Source: Silene latifolia
Lineage: Eukaryota; Streptophyta; Magnoliopsida; Caryophyllales; Caryophyllaceae
Length of the DNA stretch: 64,000 nucleotides
Direction of reading: 5' to 3'
Assembly (NCBI RefSeq): GCF_048544455.1
Contig: NC_133526.1
Span: 3,178,001 to 3,242,000 of the forward strand
Part shown: one piece after another, positions 25,613 through 36,323 of the stretch
Layout: the number at the start of each line of letters is the position of its first letter
Numbering within the stretch: position 1 is the first letter of the stretch
Program-made: the position numbers and the translations under genes
Notes under the pieces: generated by a model
Database searches by the model: none
What the model was told of the DNA's origin: nothing
The model's input: only the letters and a program-made list of their open reading frames with translations

Positions 25613-27234
25613 ATGAAAACCGGATTACTAAGAACCGGGTCAATTCCGGTCCAACACTTAACCCGGTCGGACTCTGGTTCATTTAATCAAACTAGGTCCA
25701 TCCCATCTTCACCATGCATATCATTCCGGTCTCGGATTAATAATAACAATGGGTTTGGTGGGATTAGACGGTCTATTTCGGACACCAATATGGTCATGTC
25801 CGAGTATAGTCTGTCTAAGGTTATTCGAGTTCGGTCAGTTTCTTTCGCCGATATGAGTGTGATTGTTGAAGACGAATTGAAAGAGGAGAATGGTATTGGT
25901 TTAGGAAATGGGAGTGGGAAAGGGAATCATAATTTGGGTGGTGGAGGGAATTATAATTATAATTATAATAACAATAACAATGAGAAGAGCAAGTTAAAGG
26001 AGTATTACTTAAAATTATTGAAACATAATCCTTGTGATTCCTTGATTTTGAGAAACTATGCTAAATACTTGCATGAGGTAATTAGATTATTACTCCATCA
26101 TAAATTTAATTTTAATACAAATTTTATACTTATAACTATTAATAAGGGATCGATTTTTTTAAGTCGGATTAGAATAGATGTATGATGAACTCTCTACATC
26201 AAAAAGAAGTTTATAACAAAAAAAATAGTCAAAGCTCACGTTATCGCAGGGGTGGAGCGAGGGGGCTAACAGGGGCGGCCGCCCCTGCTGGTATTGGAAA
26301 ATTTTAAATTTTTTAGTTCTGATTTACGAATTTTTTCGAGGTTCCCTTATAATATTACCTTTTTACCCCTGCTGACTTAAAATCCTAGCTCCGCCACTGA
26401 TTATCGTCCTCGCAAAGTCATATAGGGATGACTGGGTGGGGTTTTAACAACCGAATTTAATTTATATCGCTACTAAATTACAAGTCTCAATCAAATTAAA
26501 GTCATGTAGTGGCGGATCTTGGAACAATTTTATACGACTAATTTACGTATTAAAGTAAGAAAATTGATGCATGGATTAATATTAATGTTTTGGAATATGG
26601 TTGTATGATATAGGTGGAGAATAATACAGAGAAAGCAGAGGAATATTATGGGAGAGCAATATTAGCAAGTCCAGGAGATGGAGAGTTACTTTCTTTATAT
26701 GGAAACTTAATTTGGGAAACTCAAAGAGATCAACATCGTGCTCGTTCTTACTTTGATCAAGCTCTTCATTCCTCCCCTCATGATAGGTAATTCATTTTAC
26801 TTTCATCAAAAATATAAAAATTCGGTAAATTTTATAAAAGACGGTCTAACCATGAGCTTATTCTAGAATCTCTCGCAGTCTTGCATAAGGGGGAGTAGTT
26901 TTTGAAGGAGTTAGTATGCCCACATATATACGTGATTTTCAAATATGTTAAAAAACGTTACATAACCCTTCAGTTTATTAGGTTGCCTTTATTCTTTGTT
27001 GTTTTTAAAGTGTATACGGAGTATCTAGTGCATTTTTTTTTGTTTGTTTCATACTCTCGTGGTATCTTAATATGAGACGGTTTCTCAAGAACTGACAAAA
27101 GTCTATTGATGTACTGCAGCACGGTTTTGGGATCATATGCGCATTTTTTATGGGAAACCGAAGATGAAGATGATGAAGAAGAAGAAATGAAACAAGAGAA
27201 TGTTGTCAGTCCTACCATGGTTGGAGCATACTAG
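25613..27234 (+). CDS. Plant TPR-like superfamily protein
   Basis: Three exons: 25613-26077, 26614-26786, 27120-27234, giving 250 aa. The N-terminus has the family signature [13 protein letters not shown], followed by a serine/arginine-rich region, a glycine/asparagine/tyrosine low-complexity tract (about 100-123) and then half-TPR-like helices: [40 protein letters not shown] and [13 protein letters not shown], each 30-35 residues apart, plus a final [12 protein letters not shown]. This matches the small plant TPR-like family that includes At1g80130 and At5g20190, whose biochemical role is not defined. The acidic C-terminus is typical. Intron 1 carries a MITE. The ABRE-bearing promoter suggests stress control. 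Confidence 0.88.
26247..26399. mobile_element. hAT-like MITE in TPR intron 1
   Basis: CAGGGGTGGAGCGAGG at the left mirrors CCTAGCTCCGCCACTG at the right (153 bp). The flanks share TTATCG but not a full 8-bp TSD. A relative with CAGTGGCGGAA ends is at 31028-31165. Confidence 0.6.
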
Positions 27235-27486
27235 AATAAGATGATGAGAATAGACTTGGATCTTGGTATTTTTGCACAAGTTTAGTATCACTTGTCCACT
27301 TCCTTTTTATGGGTAAAAGGGGATCAGATGTACGTTTTCTTAGTGACATTTTCGACCTTAGTTGTTATGTACTTATGTCTAGTTTCTTACTCGTTTGTAA
27401 CAATTTTACTAACATAAATAGATGACATGAGCGTAAATCCATATCTGTACTAAAAATTTGTTATCGACGATATGATTTGAGTTTTC

Positions 27487-27848
27487 GGGGGTGTTTGGTA
27501 AACGGCGGATTGATAAATTTTTAGCATATTTAAGTCGTTTAGCATGTTTGACTCACCAATCTACTATTTTGAGTGTTTGGTAAATGACATATTGAAAGAG
27601 TAGATTGAAGCTCAATCTACTGTTTTTCAATATGCTGCTCCACCCAGCATATTCACATTAGTAGATTGTGGAATATGAATCCGTCAACCAATACACATAG
27701 ATACACCAATCTATTCACCAAAATCTGCTAATTACCAAACACTTCTACTAAATTTGTTAATTGAAACATACTAGTCAAACCTGTCAATCTAATCTGCCAT
27801 TTACAATCTGCTTCTGCTAATATTAATCTGCTGAGTACCAAACAGGGC
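27487..27848. mobile_element. MITE with GTGTTTGGTA termini
   Basis: The left end GGGGGTGTTTGGTAAAC opposes GAGTACCAAACAGGGC. Flanks ATTTGAGTTTTC (27475-27486) and ATTTGACTTTTC (27849-27860) match at 11 of 12 positions, an unusually long apparent TSD. The interior repeats AATCTGCT/AGTAGATTG-type motifs. It sits about 250 bp past the TPR stop codon. Confidence 0.65.
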
Positions 27849-28128
27849 ATTTGACTTTTCCTATTTTTTCTTTAAAACTTTCTATCAGTTTATTTAGTTT
27901 AGATAAAAACTTACAAATTCACTTTAAATGGTTCTTACAATTTTTTTTTGTCAAAGAAAACACATGACTGTAATACAAATACAATCCATTCACTTGACCC
28001 TTCTATTTGTGCTATTTGTATCTCCCACTAAAATTCAAGTTGTACAAGATAATCAAGGTTGAACCATAACCATAGTTAAAAATGAATTATACTTAAGGCT
28101 ACTCCCATTTAAGAACAGTAAGTAGACA

Positions 28129-28769
28129 TTACATCCGATGTACTATCACCAATTTTATAGTTTCTACGCATTATATTTGTTGTAACAGAAGCAAAAAAGA
28201 CAAATAAAGAACAATAAAGACAGAACGCACATATTTACGTGGTTCAAACGGTGTGTTAGCTACTTCCACAGGGCAGAAGGGAGAGAGTTTTATTGATTGT
28301 GAGGAGTTTTCAGATTACAGATTCAGACGGTATGACATAACTGCTAGGTAGAGGCTTTAGAGAGATTATATAATACTCTCTAAGACCTAATACAGAATGA
28401 CCTAATACAGCGAGACCTCTGCATAGTCGTTCGAAGCGGCGACTAACAGAATCAATGCACAAACCCAACAATATTAAAGATTTTGAGTTTTTTTTAAAAA
28501 ACGAGGAGTTTTACAATAAAGTTTATGAGTTCAAACACTTAAACATTAAACTCAAAAATTACAACAAAACTCAAAAAAACTACATATAAGTCTAGTTAAA
28601 TTTGAGTTTTTGACGGAAAAATAAAATAAAATCTAACTTATAAATAAACTATAATAAACTCGGAAAAAATACACATACTCAAAAACAAGTAAAGTTTGAG
28701 ATCATAAGCTCAGAAAAAACACACATATGCTCAAAATCAAATAAATCTGAGATAGTACATCCGATATAT
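28129..28769. mobile_element. MITE family B copy, split by a solo LTR
   Basis: GATGTACTATC near the left end is inverted at the right (GATAGTACATC). Subterminal AAACTCAAAA/TTTTGAGTTT repeats match those of the copy at 44671-45006. The element is interrupted by an LTR at 28178-28470 that must be younger. Confidence 0.6.
28178..28470. mobile_element. Solo LTR of an LTR retrotransposon (fossil)
   Basis: A 293-bp unit begins TGTTG and ends CAACA, flanked by an exact 5-bp TSD ATATT (28173-28177 and 28471-28475). No internal region is present, so it is a solo LTR; the superfamily is not certain (Copia-like by size and ends). The intact TSD suggests a fairly recent insertion. Confidence 0.75.
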
Positions 28770-28803
28770 ATTCTTTTTTCTCATTTAAGAATCAATATTA
28801 ACT

Positions 28804-29273
28804 GAGTCCATTTTTGAAATAATGGTCAAAAATAAAATATTTGTCGTTTTGGGTCGATTTTGAAAATATTTGTCAAAATGGTGTCCACGTAGGCTCGGGA
28901 TTTCTAGACCTGAAACACGCCACTACTAATGGCGTGTTTTGTGAAGGAAACACGCCATTAGTAGTGGTGTGTCTGTACACCAATTTTTTCGCTCAACTGG
29001 CTGAACTTTAAAAAAAAAAAAAAATTACATAAGACACGCCATTAGGGGTGGCGTGTTTCCCCTCCGAAACCCGCCATTCCCAATGGCGTGTTTGTTTTAG
29101 TCCATTTTTTAATGAAGTTTCTTTCCGTACTCATTATAAACACGCCATTGGTAGTGACGTGTTTTAGGTCCAAAAATCCCTAGCCTACGTGGACACCATT
29201 TTGACAAATATTTTCAAAACCGACCCAAAACGACAAATATTTTATTTTTGACCATTATTTCAAAAATGGATTC
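28804..29273. mobile_element. Mutator-like MITE with about 100-bp inverted termini
   Basis: A 9-bp TSD ATATTAACT (28795-28803 and 29274-29282) flanks 470 bp. The termini GAGTCCATTTTTGAAATAAT and, inverted, GAATCCATTTTTGAAATAAT continue for about 100 bp through ATTTGTCGTTTTGGGTCG to GTCCACGTAGGC. The loop contains four or more copies of ACGCCATT.GTGGCGTGT in both orientations. Confidence 0.85.
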
Positions 29274-29346
29274 ATATTAACTTAAATCCACACTTTTTCA
29301 TCACGTATCAATAATCAATGTAAACTTTCTAGTGGATTTCACACTA

Positions 29347-29818
29347 TTATTATTATTATTATTATTTTTTTTTTGGCAGCTGTAAAGAAAGACACGACTG
29401 ACAAGTAACCAACCAAGTTGCCCATAACACCTTTTGCAAGGTTATGAGCAACCCTATTAAACCTACGTGGCACAAACCTAAACGATAAACAATGAAAAAA
29501 AGGAAAAAGAAGACGCATGTCTTGAATGACACCATCAATGAGATGATGTTCCTTCTCCAGCCCGGCAAGTTGAGACAGAAGTTGAAGGCAATCCGAATTG
29601 ATCTCCAAATGAAGGATCCCTTGTGAAAAAGCCCACCTCAGCACCTCCCGTAGTCCTAAAGCTTCAGCTTGTAATCCAGATTCCGCACAAATCCTAGCAC
29701 TTCTGGACAACAGTGGCCTACCACCATCCCTATAGGCCACCCACCCAATAGCCGCTTGTCCCACCGATTTCCATCCTGCATCTACCATAACCCGAATGAC
29801 CTGGCACCCTCTCCAACC
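29347..29818 (-). mobile_element. 5'-truncated LINE with RNase H domain
   Basis: An exact 14-bp TSD TGGATTTCACACTA (29333-29346 and 29819-29832) encloses 472 bp. The minus strand encodes the C-terminal RNase H-like domain common in plant LINEs and their relatives (GWVAYRDGG near the start, QAEALGLREVLRWA, LEINSDCLQLL, FRFVPRRFNRVAHNLAKG). It ends in an A run and (TAA)n tail. The open frame stays intact to the tail, so the insertion is probably young. Everything upstream of the RNase H domain is missing. Confidence 0.85.
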
Positions 29819-30256
29819 TGGATTTCACACTAGGAATAAGGAATACCAACAAACAAATTTAAACCTAATCAATAATCATGTTCATGTAAAGTTTCCAAAA
29901 AAAAAAAAAAAAAAAATCTAAATCAATAGAGTCCAATTTAAACTATGTACAAGTTTTAATCAAGTTCGTTTATCATAATTCTACATTTCTAAGTATCCGT
30001 TTAAATGGGGGCTAAAAAAGCAATGTAAACCGACCCCTTTTTTTACTAGAGCCCGCAAATGATCACTACTAGTCTCGGTCGAAGACCGATATGACGATAT
30101 GGGAATATGAGTCGACCCGTTAACACAAACAAATCGGTGCCCCATTTACCCAAATAGTATGCGCCAAATATGAGCTACCCGTAGTTTGCAAAAATCGCCG
30201 TCTTTAAACCTTTCCCTCATTTGAACATTTGTTCTAAGCTTCCAAAACATTCAACA

Positions 30257-33200
30257 ATGGTGAAGAAATCAAAAGAATCCTCTAAAAAACCTGAAGAAAA
30301 TCCCAATATTTTCAACAAATTATTCGGCGAAATCCCAGAAAAACAATCTGAATCATCCCCAATTAGTTCCTTATTCTCCTCCGAAAACCCCTTTCGCCGA
30401 ATCCATGAACAATCTCCCCAAATCCCACCAAACCCTAACCCTAAAAAAACAATCAATGAACAAAAATCATCAGAAAAGAGCAATAAATTGAAGAACCCTA
30501 ATCGGGGAAATGAAAATATTGTCCAATTAGATGAGAAATTGAAGAACCCTAATCTGGGAAATGCAAATGTTACTCAATTGGATGAGAAATTGAAGAACCC
30601 TAATCTGGGTAATGCAAATGTTGTTCAATTAGATGAGAAATCGAAGAAAAAGAAGAGAAAGAGGGATGATTTAGAGAAACAATACGAGGCGAAGAAGTAT
30701 GGAGTTGTTGTTGATGATGATGATGGTAAAAAGGTTGAAAAGGAGAAGGTAAAAGTTGGTAAAAAGAGGAAAACTTGTGATGATTCAAGTGAATTAATGG
30801 TGGTTTCTAAAGAAGATGGTGATGAAGAAGAAGGATATGATGATGAGGGTAAACTTTTGAGGACTGTGTTTGTAGGGAATTTACCATTGAAGGTTAAAAA
30901 GAAGATTTTGATTAAGGAGTTTAGTCAGTTTGGGGAGATTGTTTCGGTTCGAATTCGGTCTGTGCCTACATTGGATGTGAGTTTGTGATGATTGGTTTAC
31001 TTGTTTAAAATTTGGTTCTTTTGTGTTCAGTGGCGGAATTAAGGGGGCTAGCAGAGGCGGTCGCTCCCTCTAGGCATAAAAAATTGGAACTTTCTGTTGA
31101 AAATTCTGTGTTTTTTCGAGTTTACTGTATTGCATTACTAGTTCGCTCCCCTGGTTCCGTTACTGTTTGTTTGTGTTGAGATTTTAGTATTTGATGATGT
31201 TATTGTGAGGTATTGATGTTGGTTTTTTTGTTGGTTGTGTTTTAGAGTAAGAAGCCGAAGAAAGCTATGATCTTTAATGGGAAGCTCAATGAGGCAGCTG
31301 ACAGGTATTGCATTCTTGGTGAAATGTGGATGTTAAGATTGTAATCTTGATTTTGCTTTGTGTTTGCGTTATCGATGTAGCTTGAACTATACAAATGTGC
31401 TCCTTGGTTAACAATCTTGTTGGTAGGGGTTCTGTTTTTAGTAACACAAATTCTCATTATAGACAGGAGATATCCGTCTATAGTTATAGACGGGCCAAAT
31501 ATCCTCCCACTTAAAGTTGCATGTTGGGGACCAAAAATGTCACCACTTTAGCATATTTGACCCGTCATTCACTTTAGACGGATATATCCGTCTATAGCGA
31601 GACTAATTGTTTTAGTATATAGAGGTTATAAGAAGTACTGGTTTTTTTCCCGGGTATGGACGACATGGTTTCTTTGCTAGCAGTTTGATGGATGGTGCAT
31701 TGGATGGATAATTTTGATGTTCTTTATACTTCTGAATATGTTAGAATGGACTTGCGAAGCTTGTAATTAATGAAGCCTTGTGTCTGTTTAAGTTGAGGAA
31801 AATGGGAAATTGAGTACACGTGGAAGAAGCATTGTTATGAGGTACAGTCATAGAATTATGAGATGCGAAAATTGGTTTGCTGAAGTTGTGAATTAGTAGT
31901 TTGGTTGGCTGGTTGCGGATATGTGAGAAAGCAGGGGTCTGGGAATGAAGGTTAAGTTGTCTTTGGCTTGTATATGGTGTGATGGCGCTGAGGGTAGTAC
32001 GATTTAGATGTCTCTATGCTAATAGTTACTTATGACTTGCGAGTGTTATATTTTGAGGGGATGAAGAATAATGATCTAATACCATGTGTGAGCTCACCGC
32101 ATTTTGTTGGGACGTGTATGAAGTGGCACAGGTGGTTATCTCAGTCCTAATGATGTTGTCTACATGTTTGAAAACGATTCCATCCCCTGGGTATTAAGAA
32201 TGTGCTTACTGCTTACTTGAGGCAATTTCATCTCAACTTCTATAGCCTCTCCTAATTTACTTAAATCCTTGTCTTGCAGAAAAGTGCATTTAGCAGGTAA
32301 TTTGAGGGAGATGTAGTCGAGGGGCGGGATGGTAGGATAGTAAATTGGGTTAAATGGAAGGAGGAATATACAGAGATTCATTTTTCATCCCATGAGACAG
32401 ATTTGGGACGGGACACCATTTTCTCATTCTCTTTTCCCTTCTCTCCTAAATCATATCTATACAATGCCTTAAAGTGGAAATCACGGTTGCATCCTAATTT
32501 CCTTCTATCTATGTTGCTCGGACTCGGTGAAAAGTATCCGACACGGGTGTCGGATTTGTCTATTTTTATGAAAAAATTCATGTTTTTGGTCTAAAATGAA
32601 GCGTCCGAGTGTCCTACCCATGTCCGAGTGTCCAGTGTCCGACACGGGTACGTCCGACACGGGTACGCGATGTCATACTGAAGAGTCCGAGCAACATAGC
32701 CTTCTATGATATTTTGCATGCATGTTGCGTATTATACATTTGATTTAAGCTCTATGTGTATCGTCATCACATAACCTAAGTCACATTTTCCGTATCGTCA
32801 TCCTTTGAGTTTCTTATATCTTCTTGTGGATAATTTCTGATTGAGAACTCTTGATATTTTCAGTGTCCATGCTTACATCGTTTTCAAGACAGAGCAAGAT
32901 GCTGAAGCCTCCTTGGCACATAATATGTCTGTGGTATGTTTGTAGGTTTGGAAATCATAGTCCTCTTGCTGTTATTAGCTTGTTTTCTTTCCGCATTCTT
33001 AAACGTGTTCCAGAACTTAAGATTTTTATCCATATTCGACTGTGGTTCAGGTTGGGGGAAACCATATAAGGGTTGACAGAGCTTGCCCGCCTCGGAAGAA
33101 ACTAAAAGGAGAGACTGCCTCCACTCCTCTTTACAGTAGCAAGAGAACAGTCTTTTTGGGCAATCTTCCTTTTGATGTTAAGGTATCTATCGGTATACGC

Positions 33201-34423
33201 TGTGTCGCTGTTATCATCCGTCTTCATAGTTTTGCATTGTTTTCTTCAACTCAAAACTAATCCCTATAGCTGCCTTTTTTCTTGGATAGGATGAAGAACT
33301 TTATCAGCTGTTTTCCGGTATCAAGGAGCTGGAATCTAGCATTGAAGCTGTTAGAGTCATCAGAGATCGCCACACAAGTCTTGGAAAGGGGATTGCTTAT
33401 GTGTTGTTTAAAACAAGGGTACGTCATGATGCTTTTTTTTCTCATTGTCATGACTCCTGAATATTGATTTTGAAATTATTTTTTCTTTGAATATCGGTGT
33501 TGTTTTCCATATTTCCAATTGAGCCAAAGGCTCATTACTCTTTTGTTATGGATTATAATGGAATAAATCAAAATGGCTCACTAAAGTGGCTGCGCTTCTT
33601 TCTTTTGTGAAGTAGTGGTCCTTCAATGCAGTTCTCGATGCAATTTTCATCTTGGGTCATTCGGAAACAGCCTCTTTGTGTTGCTATTTGCTAATACAAG
33701 GGTAAGGCTGCGTCATCCCTCCCCCCCTTACCCCGCAATTTGCGGGAGCCATTGAGGCACTGGGGTAATGTTGTTGTTGTTGTTGTTTGAATATCGGTGG
33801 AACCCTAACCACACAAAGTCATTATTTCGTGTTATAACCAACTTTAGTCGGTTGTTAATTTGCGTAATGAGTTCTTGATGTTTTCGTTGTTTGTTTAGGA
33901 AGCTGCAAACATAGTCTGCAAAAAGCGAAAGCTTAAGATCCGAGACCGTGAATTGAGGATAAGTCATGCCAAATCAGAAACCCAATCCACACCCTCCAAG
34001 AGCAAAGACTCCACAGAGTCGACACCATCCAAGAGAAAAGGCGATTTCGCAGCTGACACCGAAAACACTCCTGCAAAGAAGTTCTCGTCCGGTGGAAAGT
34101 CCCGATCAGGCCGTTACAAGTTAAATACTAATGGTGATACCTCCTATCAAGGTTTTCGAGCAAGTAAATCAAATGACAAAAACAGAACACCGAATAGAAG
34201 CGCTACACTGGTACCTTTCAAAGCCGGGATTAAAAAGGGAGAGAAAGTTAAACAGAGATCGGAGAAGAGACCATCAGTGGCCGCTCGAAAGGCGAAGACT
34301 TTTGCAACGGATATAAAGGGCGGCAGTGGTTACAAACAAGCCGGGAATAAAAGAAAGATGGACGCTAGAACTCCGCCTAGTCGTGGCTCTAATCAGAATA
34401 AAAAGTTTAAGAAATCTAAGTGA
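30257..34423 (+). CDS. RBM34/Nop12-type nucleolar RNA-binding protein
   Basis: Six exons: 30257-30976, 31246-31304, 32864-32933, 33051-33182, 33290-33418, 33899-34423, giving 544 aa. The N-terminal 200 residues are lysine-rich, with a 17-residue unit repeated three times (30488-30640) and an acidic patch (DGDEEEGYDDEG). RRM1 starts at RTVFVGNLP (about 202) and is split over exons 1-4 with RNP1-like AYIVFKT; RRM2 starts at RTVFLGNLP (about 315) with RNP1-like GIAYVLFKT. The C-terminus is basic, serine/lysine-rich and ends NKKFKKSK. Two adjacent RRMs with a long basic N-terminus are the hallmark of RBM34 and yeast Nop12, which act in pre-60S ribosome assembly. The start at 30257 (ACAATGG context) is preferred over an in-frame ATG at 30221. 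Introns carry four mobile insertions. Confidence 0.9.
30488..30640 (+). repeat. Three 51-bp in-frame tandem repeats in the RBM34-like exon 1
   Basis: Units start at 30488, 30539 and 30590 and encode LKNPNxGNxNxxQLDEK. Units 2 and 3 are nearly identical while unit 1 differs more, so the last duplication is recent. Confidence 0.9.
31028..31165. mobile_element. hAT-like MITE in RBM34-like intron 1
   Basis: CAGTGGCGGAATTAAG at the left opposes GGTTCCGTTACTG at the right (138 bp). Flanks TTTGTGTT and TTTGTTTG match at six of eight positions. It shares its middle (GGCGGTCGCTCCC) with the MITE at 26247. Confidence 0.65.
31445..31609. mobile_element. Mutator-like MITE in RBM34-like intron 2
   Basis: Flanks TTTTAGTAA (31436-31444) and TTTTAGTAT (31610-31618) match at eight of nine bases. 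Ends CACAAATTCTCATTATAGAC and, inverted, CAATTAGTCTCGCTATAGAC agree with family A ends. It is 165 bp with internal TATAGACGG palindromes. Confidence 0.75.
32509..32699. mobile_element. hAT-like MITE in RBM34-like intron 2
   Basis: An exact 8-bp TSD CCTTCTAT (32501-32508 and 32700-32707) flanks 191 bp with perfect 17-bp inverted ends (CTATGTTGCTCGGACTC). The interior repeats GTGTCCGACACGGGTA-like motifs. Confidence 0.9.
33500..33785 (+). mobile_element. SINE with (TTG)n tail in RBM34-like intron 5
   Basis: An exact 14-bp TSD TTTGAATATCGGTG (33486-33499 and 33786-33799) brackets 286 bp. The 3' half contains CGGAAACAGCCTCTTTGTG and GGTAAGGCTGCGTC, motifs widely found in plant SINEs, then a GCAATTTGC hairpin and a (TTG)n tail instead of poly(A). 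A related fragment lies antisense at 16993-17092. Confidence 0.85.
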
Positions 34424-34998
34424 AGGAATGAATGCCCTTCAAGCTTAAACTATGAAGGAGGCCCTCCTTTTTTTGTTTGTAACAAGGAACCAATGTAGCC
34501 TTGTATCATCATCTCTTAGCTTTCTTTTTTCATAGTTACACCTTATGCATCCCTTGTACCGCGAAAAATTCTTCACATGTTTAGGCTGGTAGTCCGAAAC
34601 AATTTACACATTAGCAAGCTTATTTGTGTATGCTTCGAGAAAACCTCGTATATTTCTGAATATTCGAGATGAATGCGTTGAAGCGAGACACCGAAATTTT
34701 GACGGTCGTGAGATTTGTAGTTATTACTTCATCAACTAAACTAGTTAAGGCCCTGCTCTTCAAGTTGCTGAATTGAACCGAACTTATAGAAGCTGAATTG
34801 AACCGAACTTCCTTTATGTCGTAGTCACATTGATTATTTTACGAACCACATCGGTATTCCATAACCACCTAAGCAATCAATGTACTCAACTACTAGAGAT
34901 GTTCACTACCAAGAGTACCAACCTAACTCATACACTTGATGACTATTTATAATCCAATCTATTTGTTTCATAATATATCCATCAACACTTAAAATAAA
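34424..34998. other. Intergenic between RBM34-like and small basic protein genes
   Basis: Contains the RBM34-like 3' UTR and the upstream region of the next gene, with a TATA-like TATTTATAAT at 34944-34953, about 46 bp before its start codon. A near-exact short duplication, GCTGAATTGAACCGAACTT-like, occurs twice around 34766-34812. Confidence 0.55.
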
Positions 34999-35409
34999 AT
35001 GAGGGTTTTATCCAAATTTTCATACCAAAAACTAAGGCAAGAAGTCATATTTCAGGAACAAGATGATGATCAGCATTATAACAAGAAGGTGCCTAAGATT
35101 AAGTTCATTAGAAGATCATTATCATTGTCTAGGCTTCGGTCGAGACGGTTTAGGTTAAAGATTAAAGGGTTTAGAAGGTTGTTCAAGACAAAAAGAGTTA
35201 AAATTAGTAGGGTTTCATGGGCTAAGTTTATGAAGAGATTGAAGGAAAGTAGATCACTTTTTGGTGAAATATTTGGTGGAAGCTACTTGTTTATGCATGT
35301 CACTCCTTTAAACAACAAAACTTATTTAGAACATCATAATCACCATGATTATCATGTTAATCACAAGTTTCCTGCTTTACCCTCAAGGTTTAACACTAGC
35401 TCTTATTAA
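34999..35409 (+). CDS. Small basic plant protein of unknown function
   Basis: Intronless 136-aa protein. The middle (about 33-80) is strongly basic: FIRRSLSLSRLRSRRFRLK, then FRRLFKTKRVKI. This is followed by WAKFMKRLKESRSLFGEIFG and a hydrophobic YLFMHVTP, then a histidine-rich tail (HHNHHDYHVNH). The motif 'RLKE.R..F..IF.G.YLFM' is, as I recall, shared by small uncharacterised angiosperm proteins; no function is known to me. A TATA-like box lies about 46 bp upstream. The even distribution of codons and conserved-looking core support a real gene, but this rests on recognition of the motif only. Confidence 0.65.
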   Translation: MRVLSKFSYQKLRQEVIFQEQDDDQHYNKKVPKIKFIRRSLSLSRLRSRRFRLKIKGFRRLFKTKRVKISRVSWAKFMKRLKESRSLFGEIFGGSYLFMHVTPLNNKTYLEHHNHHDYHVNHKFPALPSRFNTSSY

Positions 35410-36003
35410 GACTGGCATCATAAAACGGGTCAAGTACATAGATGAGACAGAAAGTAAAATCCTGAGGAATAACAGTAAACTTGTCTCATCTATCTATATA
35501 GAGTAGTACTTAACCCGCTTTAAACTCGAAGCTTTAATAATGTGTTGCATTTTGTAGGGGTAGAAATGTCCTTTGTGTATCAACAATAAAGGGTAAGACT
35601 AATAAGTTGTTGATGGAAGTGCCTCCTGTAAGTAAAGCTGCTTTCTTGGTTTTGTATGCATGTTTGATTCGTGTATGAAGTGTAATTATCAACGTGTATA
35701 GTTTTATCGTTTGCTTTTGGATCGGTTTTATACATGTACTAAGGAGTCTCGCTTTCATTGTCCACCCCATATTCTGTTCAGAACACAAATGTATGTAAAC
35801 TAGTGTTGGCTGTGTTGCAGACGAATTGAAATGAATGCATTATTATTTAATGCTGGTGGATACTACGTATGATACCAATTTATGTGAAGTTGGTGTCGGT
35901 GACAGTTCCAGTCAGGAGTGTTATAATTAAGTTATTCATGGGTAAGTTCAATTTCAGGGCCACCAGATTTAGCTATTTAGGTAGTACAAACACAACTCCT
36001 AAC
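35410..36003. other. 3' flank of the small basic protein gene, no other gene
   Basis: A weak inverted pair (GGGTCAAGTACATAGATGAGA near 35439 and TCTCATCTATCTATATAGAG near 35484, then ACTTAACCCG) could form a stem in the 3' UTR. No other gene was seen. Confidence 0.4.
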
Positions 36004-36315
36004 TAGAGCTGGTCATTAACATGGGCTGATCTGATCTGTCTTGACCCGTTATTTTATTCAACTTGGCCTGACCCGGTCTGGCCCGGGTCCTGAAATTCCA
36101 GCCCGGCCCGTCCCTTACCCGTCATTTTAGCAAAAATAAAAAATAAAAAAATAAAATGGTAAGGCCCGCCAGCCCGGCTCGCCCTTGCCCCGTCTCGGGT
36201 CCTGACCCGGGTCAAGCATATCCCAGCCCGGCCCGGGCACGGTCAAGTCCGCCCCTCCCCCTGGCATGGCCCGGGTCTGATCAGGAGAGTGCGGCCCGGC
36301 CCGAGTATAGGTCTA
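36004..36315. mobile_element. hAT-like MITE with GCCCGGCCCG iterations
   Basis: An exact 8-bp TSD CTCCTAAC (35996-36003 and 36316-36323) flanks 312 bp. Ends are TAGAGCTGG and, inverted, TAGACCTAT. The interior is dominated by CCCGG and GGCCCG motifs; open frames there are compositional. Same terminal family as 51759-52193. Confidence 0.8.
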
Positions 36316-36323
36316 CTCCTAAC

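Noticed and set aside
28880-29180. Repeated CACGCCATT motifs considered as a CRISPR-like array
   Set aside because: The motifs are in both orientations, unevenly spaced, and inside a MITE with exact 9-bp TSD in a plant genome.
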